Source of the DNA: Chitinophagales bacterium
Lineage (GTDB): Bacteria > Bacteroidota > Bacteroidia > Chitinophagales > UBA8649
Length of the DNA: 64,000 nucleotides
Reading direction: 5' to 3'
Assembly: GCA_020635975.1 (NCBI GenBank)
Contig: JACJYT010000003.1
Coordinates: forward strand, 310,001 to 374,000
Shown one piece after another: positions 36,454-45,043 of this stretch. Made by a program: the position numbers and the translations under genes. Within the stretch, counting starts at the first letter, position 1, and the number at the start of each line of letters is the position of its first letter. The notes beneath the pieces are model-generated. The model was not told the DNA's origin and did not search any database. It saw only the letters and a program-made list of their open reading frames with translations.

Positions 36454-37800
36454 TTAGTTCTTTTTCGAAAAATAATCTTCCCAAAGAATTCCATCAAAAT
36501 TGCCCGAACTCATTAAAAGAAATACGGCTTCCTTATCGAAATCAGTATCCAGGATGCGTAATAACTCCTCTGGCGTTCTCGCAATTTCTATATTCTCTTG
36601 CTTAAATCCCATTTTTATCTCCAGATCTTCAATGGGCTTTTTATTTTTGATGCGGAATGCTTTTTCGCTCATATAAATAATAGCTTTATCGGCTTTGGAC
36701 ATACTGTTTTGATACTGCTCTAAAAATTTTGGATCGGTACTACTAAAAGTATGTAGTTCCATACAGGCTATTAAGTTCTTTTTTGCAAATTGTTCTCTTA
36801 CACTATTTAAGGTGGCCTCTAGTTTAGAAGGAGAATGAGCAAAATCTCTAAAAGCAACAATCTTAGCATTGTTTTTAATTGCTTCTAATCGTTTCGCTGT
36901 GCCTTCAAAACTTTTTGCGGCTTCATAAAAATCATCGCCACTTATTCCAATTTTTTCGCAAGCTAAGCGAGCTGCTTCTAGATTTTGTAAATTATGTTTA
37001 CCAAAAATTGCTAGCTCATAGGCCTTCTCCTTATAAATCAGCACACTTTTCTCCTTCTCAATTCTATACTCAGGAGTGTTATAAAATTCAAGCTTGCAAC
37101 TAGCATTTTGAGCAATCTCTTGGAGAGTAGGATCTTCTTGGAATAAAATAGCATGGGCACTTGGTTCAAGATTTTTTAGAAAATCATCAAAAGTTTTAAC
37201 ATAACTCTCCCAAGTAGGAAAAACATTAACATGATCCCAAGCAATTCCTGTGATTATGGCAATTTGAGGGTGATAAAAATGGAATTTAGATCGCATTTCT
37301 ATGGGAGAAGAAAGGTATTCATCGCCCTCAAGAACGATATAAGGAGCATTACTTAATTGAACGCTTAAGTCAAATCCTTTCAAAGAAGAACCCACTATAT
37401 AGTCGAACTTAAATTTTTGAGCCTTCATTACATGCATAATCATGGCAGTTGTACTCGTTTTTCCATGACTTCCACCAACCACAATTCTAATTTTATTTTT
37501 GCTCTGTTCATAGATGAATTCTGGAAAGGAGTAGATTTTCAAAGCTAATTCTTGGGCTTTTTGCAATTCAATATTATCTTTTTTAGCATGCATGCCTAAA
37601 ATTATTGCATCTATCTCCTTGCTGATATTTTCTGGATAAAAGCCTATTTTCGAAGGAAGGAGCTTTGCCTTTTCCAAATTGGATTTAGCTGGATCAAAGA
37701 TTATATCGTCTGAACCACTTACTTCATGCCCCATGTTTTGTAAACAAATTGCCAAATTGTGCATGATTGCTCCCCCAATTGCTATAAAATGTATTTTCAT
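36454..37800 (-). CDS. mpl: UDP-N-acetylmuramate:L-Ala-gamma-D-Glu-meso-DAP ligase
   Basis: A 448-residue Mur-ligase family protein. The ATP-binding loop GGSHGKTSTT is at residues 109-118, and the N-terminus (FIAIGGAIMHNLAICLQNMG) and FRDFAHSPSKL are characteristic of Mpl rather than MurC. It reattaches recycled tripeptide to UDP-MurNAc in the cytoplasm for peptidoglycan recycling. A -7 element TAaaTTTG at 37846-37839 precedes it, divergent from the small lipoprotein gene. Confidence 0.92.
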   Translation of the reverse strand: MKIHFIAIGGAIMHNLAICLQNMGHEVSGSDDIIFDPAKSNLEKAKLLPSKIGFYPENISKEIDAIILGMHAKKDNIELQKAQELALKIYSFPEFIYEQSKNKIRIVVGGSHGKTSTTAMIMHVMKAQKFKFDYIVGSSLKGFDLSVQLSNAPYIVLEGDEYLSSPIEMRSKFHFYHPQIAIITGIAWDHVNVFPTWESYVKTFDDFLKNLEPSAHAILFQEDPTLQEIAQNASCKLEFYNTPEYRIEKEKSVLIYKEKAYELAIFGKHNLQNLEAARLACEKIGISGDDFYEAAKSFEGTAKRLEAIKNNAKIVAFRDFAHSPSKLEATLNSVREQFAKKNLIACMELHTFSSTDPKFLEQYQNSMSKADKAIIYMSEKAFRIKNKKPIEDLEIKMGFKQENIEIARTPEELLRILDTDFDKEAVFLLMSSGNFDGILWEDYFSKKN

Positions 37801-37838
37801 TTCTCTCTGGAATAATTTAATTAAGTAAATTAGCGTTT

Positions 37839-37846
37839 CAAATTTA
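37839..37846 (-). promoter_or_regulatory. -7 promoter element (TAaaTTTG) of mpl
   Basis: An exact TAnnTTTG on the minus strand, 38 bases before the mpl ATG, inside the 66-base divergent region. Confidence 0.4.
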
Positions 37847-37866
37847 AGTAAACAAATAAGAAACTT

Positions 37867-37998
37867 ATGAAAACTAAGAAAATAACCGTCTTGATAGCTA
37901 GTGTTTTGATCGCAGCAACTATGCTAATTTCTTGCCACCGTCAAACTTGTCCAACCTACGGTCAAAAAGCAATAGACAGAGCAGAACTTAGAGTTTAG
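37867..37998 (+). CDS. 43-residue lipoprotein
   Basis: A short gene starting ATG at 37867 and stopping TAG at 37998. The 43-residue product has a charged N-terminus (MKTKKITVLI), a hydrophobic core and a lipobox ATMLISC, so lipidation at Cys23 is expected. That leaves a mature peptide of 21 residues with a CPTYG motif (CHRQTCPTYGQKAIDRAEL). It lies 4 bases before the next lipoprotein gene, which implies co-translation. Function is unknown. Confidence 0.75.
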   Translation: MKTKKITVLIASVLIAATMLISCHRQTCPTYGQKAIDRAELRV

Positions 37999-38002
37999 CT
38001 GA

Positions 38003-38740
38003 ATGAAGCATATAGCTTTCTATATAGTTCTAATACTTTTTGCTTTCTCCTCTTGTAAGGAAGCTAGCTTTAGAGATGAGGCCGACTTTGGTTATTCCTA
38101 TATACCCAAGGAGCTTGACTATTGGCAGGAATTCGAGGTAGATTCTATCTATTATGATGATCTTAGCTCGCCATCTACTATAGATACTACGCATTTCTAT
38201 ATCCGTGAGTACTATGAGAGTAATTTTTTGGATGCAAGTGGTAAGGAAAATATTAGAGTGGAACAGTATAGAAAGCAAAACCTATCAGATACGTGGTCTT
38301 TGTACCAAGTAGGAAGTATTCTTATTAATTCCAATGGTTTTCAACGTTATTTTAAAGACCTAAGATTTTTAAATTTAGTTTTTCCAGTTCGTGAAGGATT
38401 GGAGTGGCAGGGACATGCTTATATTGATGCTTTTGAAGAAGCTAGTCTCGAGTACTTGGACCCCAACCGATTCGATTGGTCTTATGAATATTCGGAGGTG
38501 AATATTCCGTACAACAACAGTAACTTTAGCTTTGATTCTTGTTTGCTTGTTCTTCAAATTGATGAGGAAAATCTATTTGAAAAAAAATACGCAAAGGAGA
38601 TCTATGCTAGGGGAGTTGGCTTGGTTGAAAAAGAAGTGATGATTTTAGAAACCCAAGCGCCGCCTAGCGCTGCCAGTTTTTTAGAAAGAGCCGAGAGTGG
38701 GTTTATTTACAAGCAAAGCCTAATAGATTATAAACATTGA
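38003..38740 (+). CDS. Lipoprotein of unknown function
   Basis: A 245-residue lipoprotein: MKHIAFYIVLILFAFSSCKE with lipobox Cys18. The mature part is acidic and rich in Tyr and Phe (YIPKELDYWQEFEVDSIYYD) and has no recognised domain. It sits between the 43-residue lipoprotein gene and the subtilase gene, whose TTG start overlaps its TGA stop. Homologues next to the same subtilase would support a joint role at the cell surface. Confidence 0.75.
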   Translation: MKHIAFYIVLILFAFSSCKEASFRDEADFGYSYIPKELDYWQEFEVDSIYYDDLSSPSTIDTTHFYIREYYESNFLDASGKENIRVEQYRKQNLSDTWSLYQVGSILINSNGFQRYFKDLRFLNLVFPVREGLEWQGHAYIDAFEEASLEYLDPNRFDWSYEYSEVNIPYNNSNFSFDSCLLVLQIDEENLFEKKYAKEIYARGVGLVEKEVMILETQAPPSAASFLERAESGFIYKQSLIDYKH

Positions 38741-40356
38741 AACATTTTACGCTACTTTTTTTTCTAGTTATTTCCTGCTCATTAAGTGCTCAAACTACTT
38801 ATTGGGTAAGTTTTAAGGATAAAGCCAATTCTCCGTATAGCCTAAATAATCCCCAAGAATTCTTGTCGACAAATGCTTTGGCTAGAAGACTTTACTTTAA
38901 TTTAGCAATAGAAGAAAGTGATTTACCATTAAATTCAAATTATGTTGCAGGTATTCAATCTTTGGATGCCCAAGTAAAAGGAAAATCTAAATGGCTTAAT
39001 GCTATCTTGGTAGAATCTTCTCTAGCTAACTTCGAAACACAAGCTAAAAGCTTGAATTATGTGGAAAATGTTATTGCAATCAATGCTATAAAGCCGAAAG
39101 AGATCAAGGATAAGTTTAATTTGAAAGAAAGTGACTTAAAGTCAATAGAAACAAGTGGTTCTTATGGTTTTTCCTTAGCCGCTATCGACATGATAAAAGG
39201 ACGTTATCTGCATGATTTAGCTTTTCAAGGACAGAACATAGATATTGGAGTAATGGACAATGGTTTTCGCAATGTGGATTCCAATCGTTTTTTTCTTCAA
39301 GCTAATGTAGAAGGAAGAATTCGTGGACAGTATAATTTTGTGGACGATACTTCGGATGTGTTTAGTGAAGGGGGGCACGGGGCATATGTAATGTCGACTT
39401 TAGCGGCCTATGTTGAGGACACGCTAATAGGAACCGCTCCTAAGGCTAATTTTTATCTCTTTACTACAGAAGATGATAATGCAGAAGGCTTGGCAGAAGA
39501 GATTAATTGGGCCTTGGCCGCAGAGTGGGCAGATTCTGTGATGGGCAATTGGATAGTTTTAAGCACTTCTTTGGGCTATTCTAAAGGATTTGATGATAAG
39601 GAAACGGATCATACTTACGAAGATATGGATGGAAATACTACCATCATTACCATTGCTGCAGATTTAGCCGCCAGAAAAGGAATGATTGTGGTAAATTCTG
39701 CAGGTAATGAAGGAGATGATAGTTGGAAGTATATCACAGCTCCAGCGGATGGGGATAGTGTTTTTACCATTGGTGCCGTGGATTTAAATTCGGAAAGTAC
39801 GTTTTTTAGTTCTTTTGGACCGAGCTACGATGGAAGAACAAAACCGAATGTTTCTGCATTAGGTCTAGATGTTATTGCTGTAAATGATGAAGGTATTTTA
39901 AGAAACATAGCGGGCACTTCTTTTTCATGTCCGATAATTGCGGGAATGACAGCTTGTTTATGGCAGGCTTTTCCTGATCGAAATAATATGGAAATTTTAA
40001 AAGCCATAGAAATGAGTGCGCATCTTTATCACGCACCCGAAGATCAAATGGGCTTTGGTATTCCAAATTTTGAATTAGCCTATAAAATTTTAGAAAGTAA
40101 TATACAAAGCGATAAAGAGTTTCTGCTCTTCCCCAATCCGGTTAAAGATATCTTGCAAATATGGTTTTTTAAGCCGAAAAGTTCTATCTATTCGTACACC
40201 ATTGCCGATGCTAACGGTAATATCGTTTTTGCTGAGCAAGAGGCAATTACTCCTTTTGAAAACAAAATTGATTGTAGCAATTTAGCCAGAGGTACCTACT
40301 ATTTGTTAATAGAGTTTGGTAAAACCAAGATTAAAGAAAAGTTCCTTAAGCTCTAA
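38737..40356 (+). CDS. T9SS-secreted subtilisin-like serine protease (S8 family)
   Basis: A 539-residue secreted protease starting with TTG in a 4-base TTGA overlap with the upstream stop. The following KHFTLLFFLVISCSLSAQ is a clear signal peptide. The catalytic triad is visible: Asp in IGVMDNGF, His in GGHGAYVMST and Ser in GTSFSCPIIAGMTA. An N-terminal propeptide region precedes the catalytic domain, and the last 80 residues are a T9SS type A sorting domain (FLLFPNPVKDILQIWFF ... LARGTYYLLIEFGK). It should be secreted or surface-bound and degrade proteins. Confidence 0.92.
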   Translation: MKHFTLLFFLVISCSLSAQTTYWVSFKDKANSPYSLNNPQEFLSTNALARRLYFNLAIEESDLPLNSNYVAGIQSLDAQVKGKSKWLNAILVESSLANFETQAKSLNYVENVIAINAIKPKEIKDKFNLKESDLKSIETSGSYGFSLAAIDMIKGRYLHDLAFQGQNIDIGVMDNGFRNVDSNRFFLQANVEGRIRGQYNFVDDTSDVFSEGGHGAYVMSTLAAYVEDTLIGTAPKANFYLFTTEDDNAEGLAEEINWALAAEWADSVMGNWIVLSTSLGYSKGFDDKETDHTYEDMDGNTTIITIAADLAARKGMIVVNSAGNEGDDSWKYITAPADGDSVFTIGAVDLNSESTFFSSFGPSYDGRTKPNVSALGLDVIAVNDEGILRNIAGTSFSCPIIAGMTACLWQAFPDRNNMEILKAIEMSAHLYHAPEDQMGFGIPNFELAYKILESNIQSDKEFLLFPNPVKDILQIWFFKPKSSIYSYTIADANGNIVFAEQEAITPFENKIDCSNLARGTYYLLIEFGKTKIKEKFLKL

Positions 40357-41719
40357 AGCTTTCTATAAAGTGAATCAAGTTCTGTAAGTCACTTTGATTC
40401 GTAACAAAACCTACGGATATACGCACGGCACCACGCATCTTGCCGAGGTAATTGATCATTTCTAAAAAGTTGGCACCTTCTTTTGCAGAATAGTATTTAG
40501 AAAGTTCTTCATTGCTGATGCAGTTATTTACTTCATCGATACCTGGATTGCAAAAGCAACCTGTTCGGATAGAAATATTCTTTTCATTTGCTTTAGCTTC
40601 CACCTCGTAGAAAGGAATATTTTTTCCATCCTTATCTAAAACATTGAAAATTATAGTACCTCCACGGCTCTGGGTGTCTTTGGGACCATAAACCGCAACA
40701 AGAGGATTGCCGTTAGTATGTTTTAAATTTGCAAAATGGCTTAGTATAAATTGTGTGTGCTTCTCTACTCTTTTGTTGATATTCACCATTCCAATGTTCT
40801 CTATATAATCGAGGCCATTTTTAATAGCTGGAATTTGCAAATAGTTGATTGTTCCGTCTTCAAACCTTTCATGATTGGTGTTTAACTTATGAAGAGGTTC
40901 ATTTACTGCGGCGAAAGAAACTGTTCCACCAGCAAACCAAGGTTTGTGTAATTTATTGAAAGTATCTTTTCTGACAAATAAACACCCAATTCCCGTTGGG
41001 AAACCAAATATTTTGTAAAAGGATATACTAACAAAATTAGCAGGATATTCTTTAAGGTCTAACTTGCTTGTTGGAACGAAAGCTGCGGCATCCAAAAGAA
41101 CATCCCAAGATAAATCTTGTGCCTTTTTAATCCAATTCAAATCATGCTTTACTCCAGAAACATTACTTTGAGCAGGGAAGGCTAATAGCTTATTTTCGAA
41201 ATCTAGCTTATTATGGAGGAGCTCTGATAGTTTAGTTTCGTCTATTCGCAAGTCTTCATAATACATCGGACAATACTGGAAAGTACCCTTTTTCGATTTA
41301 CAAAATTCTCTTAAGCCGTTTACCGAATTATGGTTATCTGCAAAGAGCAATAATTGAGATTTTTCGTTGAAAGGATAACATTCACCAACAATTTTAAGAG
41401 CGTTGGAGGCATTTGCGGTAAAAATGCAAAAGTAATCTTCGCTAGCATTAAAGTACTCTAGTACTTTTTTTCGAGCCTCTTCTACCATTTGGGTAGCTAG
41501 CTTCGAAGTAGGGTTAGTGGAATGTGGATTCCCAAGCACGTTCTTACTTAAAAAATCATAATGCTCTTTTAGTAGCGATTCTGGATATAAATTCCCTCCA
41601 GTATAATCAAAGTAAACTTGCTGATTTTCTTCTAGTCGAGAAAAATCTCTTTTGCGAAGCTCCTCAAAAAAAACCTCGGATTTTAAGTCTTGTTGTTGGG
41701 TAGAACTACTGATTTCCAT
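40346..41719 (-). CDS. Class V aminotransferase (cysteine desulfurase / Moco sulfurase-like)
   Basis: A 457-residue fold-type I PLP enzyme of class V. The likely PLP lysine is Lys236 in ISFYKIFGFPTGIGCL, with Asp210 in LLDAAAF contacting the ring. A Cys-containing loop RTGCFCNPGID lies near the C-terminus. The opening VYFDYTGGNLYPESLL resembles the N-terminal domain of molybdenum cofactor sulfurases. It may be a desulfurase or a related lyase; the exact substrate is uncertain. Its 3' end overlaps the convergent subtilase gene by 11 bases. Confidence 0.82.
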   Translation of the reverse strand: MEISSSTQQQDLKSEVFFEELRKRDFSRLEENQQVYFDYTGGNLYPESLLKEHYDFLSKNVLGNPHSTNPTSKLATQMVEEARKKVLEYFNASEDYFCIFTANASNALKIVGECYPFNEKSQLLLFADNHNSVNGLREFCKSKKGTFQYCPMYYEDLRIDETKLSELLHNKLDFENKLLAFPAQSNVSGVKHDLNWIKKAQDLSWDVLLDAAAFVPTSKLDLKEYPANFVSISFYKIFGFPTGIGCLFVRKDTFNKLHKPWFAGGTVSFAAVNEPLHKLNTNHERFEDGTINYLQIPAIKNGLDYIENIGMVNINKRVEKHTQFILSHFANLKHTNGNPLVAVYGPKDTQSRGGTIIFNVLDKDGKNIPFYEVEAKANEKNISIRTGCFCNPGIDEVNNCISNEELSKYYSAKEGANFLEMINYLGKMRGAVRISVGFVTNQSDLQNLIHFIESFRA

Positions 41720-41773
41720 GAATGCCTTCCTTTGAAAACAAAGATAATCAAAAGCTTTTATTAAGCGCTTAAG

Positions 41774-43228
41774 CTAACTATATTCAATGTGATGAAAAGC
41801 TTCTATGAATTTTTTAGTGTTTCTTCTATAAACAAAGCTGAAATCAGGATACATCGTTGTATTTTTACCATCTTTAGTTAGGTACCAGCTCTTACAAGCC
41901 CCCTTCATCCAAATCGTATTTTTCATTTTTTCTTGAAGCTCTTCATTGTAAGAGTCTTGAACTTCTTCTTTAATTTCAAAGCTTTTCCATGCCTTCGCTT
42001 TAGATTTTTGGATGGCATCTATAATATAATTCATCTGCGATTCTATAAAGTAAATTACAGAGGTATGTCCTGTACCTGTATTAGGGCCCATTGCCATAAA
42101 GAGGTTTGGAAAATTGGCAACACTGATACCATAGTAGGCTTTCGCGCCTTCTTTCCAGTATTGACTTAGACTAAGATTGTTTTTACCTTTAATCTCAAAG
42201 GGAATTGCGTTTTCGGATGCGTGAAAGCCTGTTGCAAAAACAACTAAATCGGCTTCAATTTTTTCTTTAGTTTTCAGTTGAATGCCTTTTTCGTAAAAGC
42301 AATCAATGCCTTCTGTTACTAAATTTACATTGGCTTGAGAAAGACTTGGATAGTAGTCGTTACAAACTAATACTCGTTTGCACCCAATGTCGAAATTGGG
42401 AATTAGTTTGGCTCTTAATTCTTTATTGGGAACTTGTTTTTTCAAATGCCGTAATGCAAGCAATTGAACTAACTTGGCTAATTTAGGAAATTTCACAAAA
42501 AATAGGGCTCTACTTTCATTTTGAACAAAGGTTAAAGCTCGCAGTGCTTTATAAAAACTATCTAATTGAAGTAGTTTACGCTCCCAAGTTTTCAAGGCTC
42601 TGTCTGGTCTTGGTAGTATCCAATGAGGCGTTCGTTGTATTACATAAAGCTTTTTAGCGATCTTGGCTAATTCGGGAACAATTTGCACCGAGCTGGCGCC
42701 TGTCCCGATAACCACAATGTTTTTGTTTTGACAATCAAAATCGTGCTCCCAATGCGAACTGTGAAAGTATTTCCCTTTGTAAGAATCTAAACCAGGAATA
42801 TGGGGTATAGAAGGCTGACTTAATCCGCCGGTTGCACTAATGATGAATTTGCTTTGAAGACTTTCGCCACTACTTAGATTGACCTGCCAAGTACAGTTTT
42901 TTTCATCATAGTGAAGACTGCTAATAGCTATGTTGGTGCGGCTTTTCTCTGTTAAATTATTAGTTTCAATTAATTGTTTGGTGTACTCGTAAATCTCATC
43001 CCTTTTTGCATAAAGTCGCGACCAAGAAAATTTTTCAAAAGAGAAGGAATACAGTCGCGAAGGAACATCTACCGCTGCGCCTGGATAAGAATTGCGCCAC
43101 CAAGTTCCACCTAGAGCTTCATCTCTTTCTAGGATAATAAAATTATCTATATTATTTTCTTTTAGTTTTATTGCAGCACAAAGACCACTAAAACCACTAC
43201 CTATAATGATTACTTCGTAGTCTTTCAT
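41774..43228 (-). CDS. Flavin-containing monooxygenase (CzcO/Baeyer-Villiger type)
   Basis: A 484-residue FAD- and NADPH-binding monooxygenase. The FAD-binding GxGxxG is IIGSGFSGLCAAI (residues 8-20) with LGGTWWRNSYPGAAVDVPS following. The Baeyer-Villiger-like fingerprint is KGKYFHSSHWEHDF (residues 151-164), and the NADPH Rossmann motif is VVIGTGASSVQIVPE (172-186). It ends 2 bases before alkB, so the two are co-transcribed with alkB first. It likely oxidises a ketone, aldehyde or other product of alkane metabolism; the substrate is inferred from context. Confidence 0.87.
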   Translation of the reverse strand: MKDYEVIIIGSGFSGLCAAIKLKENNIDNFIILERDEALGGTWWRNSYPGAAVDVPSRLYSFSFEKFSWSRLYAKRDEIYEYTKQLIETNNLTEKSRTNIAISSLHYDEKNCTWQVNLSSGESLQSKFIISATGGLSQPSIPHIPGLDSYKGKYFHSSHWEHDFDCQNKNIVVIGTGASSVQIVPELAKIAKKLYVIQRTPHWILPRPDRALKTWERKLLQLDSFYKALRALTFVQNESRALFFVKFPKLAKLVQLLALRHLKKQVPNKELRAKLIPNFDIGCKRVLVCNDYYPSLSQANVNLVTEGIDCFYEKGIQLKTKEKIEADLVVFATGFHASENAIPFEIKGKNNLSLSQYWKEGAKAYYGISVANFPNLFMAMGPNTGTGHTSVIYFIESQMNYIIDAIQKSKAKAWKSFEIKEEVQDSYNEELQEKMKNTIWMKGACKSWYLTKDGKNTTMYPDFSFVYRRNTKKFIEAFHHIEYS

Positions 43229-43230
43229 TC

Positions 43231-44298
43231 TTAGCCCAAACTTAGTTCTCGTTCCTTTAATTTTTTAATTTCTTTCGCCATGATCCAAAACCATAGTGGT
43301 GGTATTAAGGATATGACCATCATGCCTGGATATCCTGTTGGCATTTGTGGACTTTCATCAAAATGGCGAAGTATTTGGTAGGGTCTATTAGCTATGTAAT
43401 GATGGTCGGAATGACGAGTTAACTCAAAAAGTAGGATTCTCCCAAAAGGATGATTGGAATTCCAAGAATGAATAGGTAGTGTTTTCTCCCATGCACCATA
43501 TTCGTTTTTCTTTCTTCTTAATCCGTAGTGTTCAATGTAGTTAACCGTTTCTAATAGTAAAAAGCCAAAAATTGCAGAAGCGATAAAACTCAACATGGGT
43601 ATCCAACCGAAAACTAGATATAAGGCAAGTAAGAAACTTCCTTGAATTAGGTGATACCAAATCATTTCATTATTTATGGAAAAAGCAGATTTACCTAGAT
43701 TTTTCAATCGCTCATTTTCTAAATGCCAAGCGCTTATATAACCACCAACTACCGATCGTATCCAAAAAAAGTAAACTATTTCTCCTTCTTTAGAAGAAGC
43801 AGGATCGTCGGGAGTACTAACATTTTTATGATGTCCGCGATTGTGTTCTATAAAAAAATGCATATAAAGGGAGGTAAGAAGAAGTGCTTTAGAAAGAAAC
43901 TGTTCATATTTTTTGTTTCTATGTCCTAATTCATGCGCTACATTAATTCCAAATACACCGCAAGCAAGACCTAAGGAAGAGATATATCCAATGTACTCGA
44001 TAATAGAGTAGGAGGCATTAGCTATGCTTAGTTTGTGCATGGTATAAAAAACTAAGAAATATTGAATCGGGACAATGGCATAAACCATATAATCGTAAAT
44101 GCGATCTTTTTTGGCCATTTCTTCTTCTACCTTACTCATGTTTTTGGTAGATGAAGGAAGAATCGCATCTAAGAGAGGAACGAAAACAAAGGCATAAACT
44201 AAGCCTCCCCAAGTATACCAGCCGCCTTGATTGATGCAAATGAATATAATGATGGGACTAATTAATACACCTAGATATTTTAAACTTTTAATATTCAT
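43231..44298 (-). CDS. alkB: Alkane 1-monooxygenase
   Basis: A 355-residue integral membrane non-heme diiron hydroxylase. The histidine boxes are HELGH (122-126), HNRGHH (152-157) and HSDHH (296-300), plus the AlkB-specific NYIEHYGLRR around 253-262. About six membrane helices are visible. It hydroxylates the terminal carbon of medium-chain alkanes at the inner membrane, taking electrons from rubredoxin, which is not encoded here. A TetR-type gene is divergent, with a symmetric repeat over both promoters, so repression by that regulator is likely. Confidence 0.93.
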   Translation of the reverse strand: MNIKSLKYLGVLISPIIIFICINQGGWYTWGGLVYAFVFVPLLDAILPSSTKNMSKVEEEMAKKDRIYDYMVYAIVPIQYFLVFYTMHKLSIANASYSIIEYIGYISSLGLACGVFGINVAHELGHRNKKYEQFLSKALLLTSLYMHFFIEHNRGHHKNVSTPDDPASSKEGEIVYFFWIRSVVGGYISAWHLENERLKNLGKSAFSINNEMIWYHLIQGSFLLALYLVFGWIPMLSFIASAIFGFLLLETVNYIEHYGLRRKKNEYGAWEKTLPIHSWNSNHPFGRILLFELTRHSDHHYIANRPYQILRHFDESPQMPTGYPGMMVISLIPPLWFWIMAKEIKKLKERELSLG

Positions 44299-44320
44299 AT
44301 GGCTAAAGTTGGATTCTTAA

Positions 44321-44328
44321 CAAATGTA
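44321..44328 (-). promoter_or_regulatory. -7 promoter element (TAcaTTTG) of alkB
   Basis: An exact TAnnTTTG on the minus strand, 22 bases before the alkB ATG. Its TA is embedded in the left arm of the inverted repeat. Confidence 0.55.
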
Positions 44329-44374
44329 AACTATTATTTTTAAAAACTAAACTAAAAACGTAAAAATAGTTTAC
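44326..44374. promoter_or_regulatory. Operator-like inverted repeat over divergent alkB/tetR promoters
   Basis: GTAAACTATT at 44326-44335 and AATAGTTTAC at 44365-44374 are perfect inverted repeats separated by 29 bases. Each arm runs directly into a -7 element, giving AATAGTTTAC followed by A/T-TTTG on both strands. A dimeric TetR-type repressor bound to each arm would block both promoters; this role is inferred. Confidence 0.55.
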
Positions 44375-44379
44375 TTTTG
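44372..44379 (+). promoter_or_regulatory. -7 promoter element (TActTTTG) of the tetR gene
   Basis: An exact TAnnTTTG ending four bases before the ATG at 44384, implying an almost leaderless transcript. Confidence 0.5.
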
Positions 44380-44383
44380 TTTT

Positions 44384-44986
44384 ATGGGAAGAAATTCAAT
44401 AGCAAAAAAGCGAACAGAGAATCCGAAAAAGCGTTTAGAAATTATTTTGGGTTTGATAGATTTTTTTAAAAAGAACAGCTTAAGTACTAGTAATATGGAC
44501 GATATTGCCTTAGCGCTGAACAGAAGTAAGGCTACCTTGTATAAATATTTTAAGTCGAAGGAAGCCATGGTAGAAGCTGTTATCCATTTTAAAATTGACG
44601 CGATTTCGGCTTTTGTTCTTATTTTGAATGATGAACAAATTCCTTTTTTTCAGCGTTATCAAAAAAGTTTCGATTTGCTACAAGAACACATAACCGATAT
44701 TCCTAATGAATTTATGAAGGATTTGAAAGAGGTTTTTCCAGAAATATTTCTGAAGATAGAACGACTGATAGAATTTGCAAGTGCCCAGCTAGCCGAATAT
44801 TACGAAGAAGGCATGAGAAGAGGTGTCTTTAATAACTTAAATGCTCGAATCTTGTCGCAGAACGATTTTGTTTTTTTCCGCATGCTAACGGATGCCGATT
44901 TTCTTAAGGAGCAGAACCTTAGCATGAAAGAGGCTTTTAAGGACTTTTATGAGATTCGCTGTAATGGTTTACTAGCAAATAAGTAG
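44384..44986 (+). CDS. TetR/AcrR family transcriptional regulator
   Basis: A 200-residue TetR-family protein. The N-terminal helix-turn-helix is in STSNMDDIALALNRSKATLY followed by KYFKSKEAMVEAVI (residues about 34-65). The C-terminal ligand-binding part is divergent, helical and Phe-rich. It is divergent from alkB and probably represses alkB and the monooxygenase gene until an alkane-derived ligand binds. The promoter lies so close to the ATG that autoregulation through the same repeat is likely. Confidence 0.88.
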   Translation: MGRNSIAKKRTENPKKRLEIILGLIDFFKKNSLSTSNMDDIALALNRSKATLYKYFKSKEAMVEAVIHFKIDAISAFVLILNDEQIPFFQRYQKSFDLLQEHITDIPNEFMKDLKEVFPEIFLKIERLIEFASAQLAEYYEEGMRRGVFNNLNARILSQNDFVFFRMLTDADFLKEQNLSMKEAFKDFYEIRCNGLLANK

Positions 44987-45006
44987 ATTTTTAATCAAGT
45001 CTTGCC

Positions 45007-45014
45007 TATCTTTG
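45007..45014 (+). promoter_or_regulatory. -7 promoter element (TAtcTTTG) of ahcY
   Basis: An exact match followed by CA, 29 bases before the ATG at 45044; the clearest housekeeping promoter in the window. Confidence 0.55.
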
Positions 45015-45043
45015 CACACTAATTATTGAAATTCAAGAAAAAT

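Noticed and set aside
40346..41719. Assignment of the class V aminotransferase as the housekeeping cysteine desulfurase IscS/SufS
   Set aside because: The N-terminal part resembles molybdenum cofactor sulfurase-like enzymes and no iron-sulfur assembly genes are adjacent.
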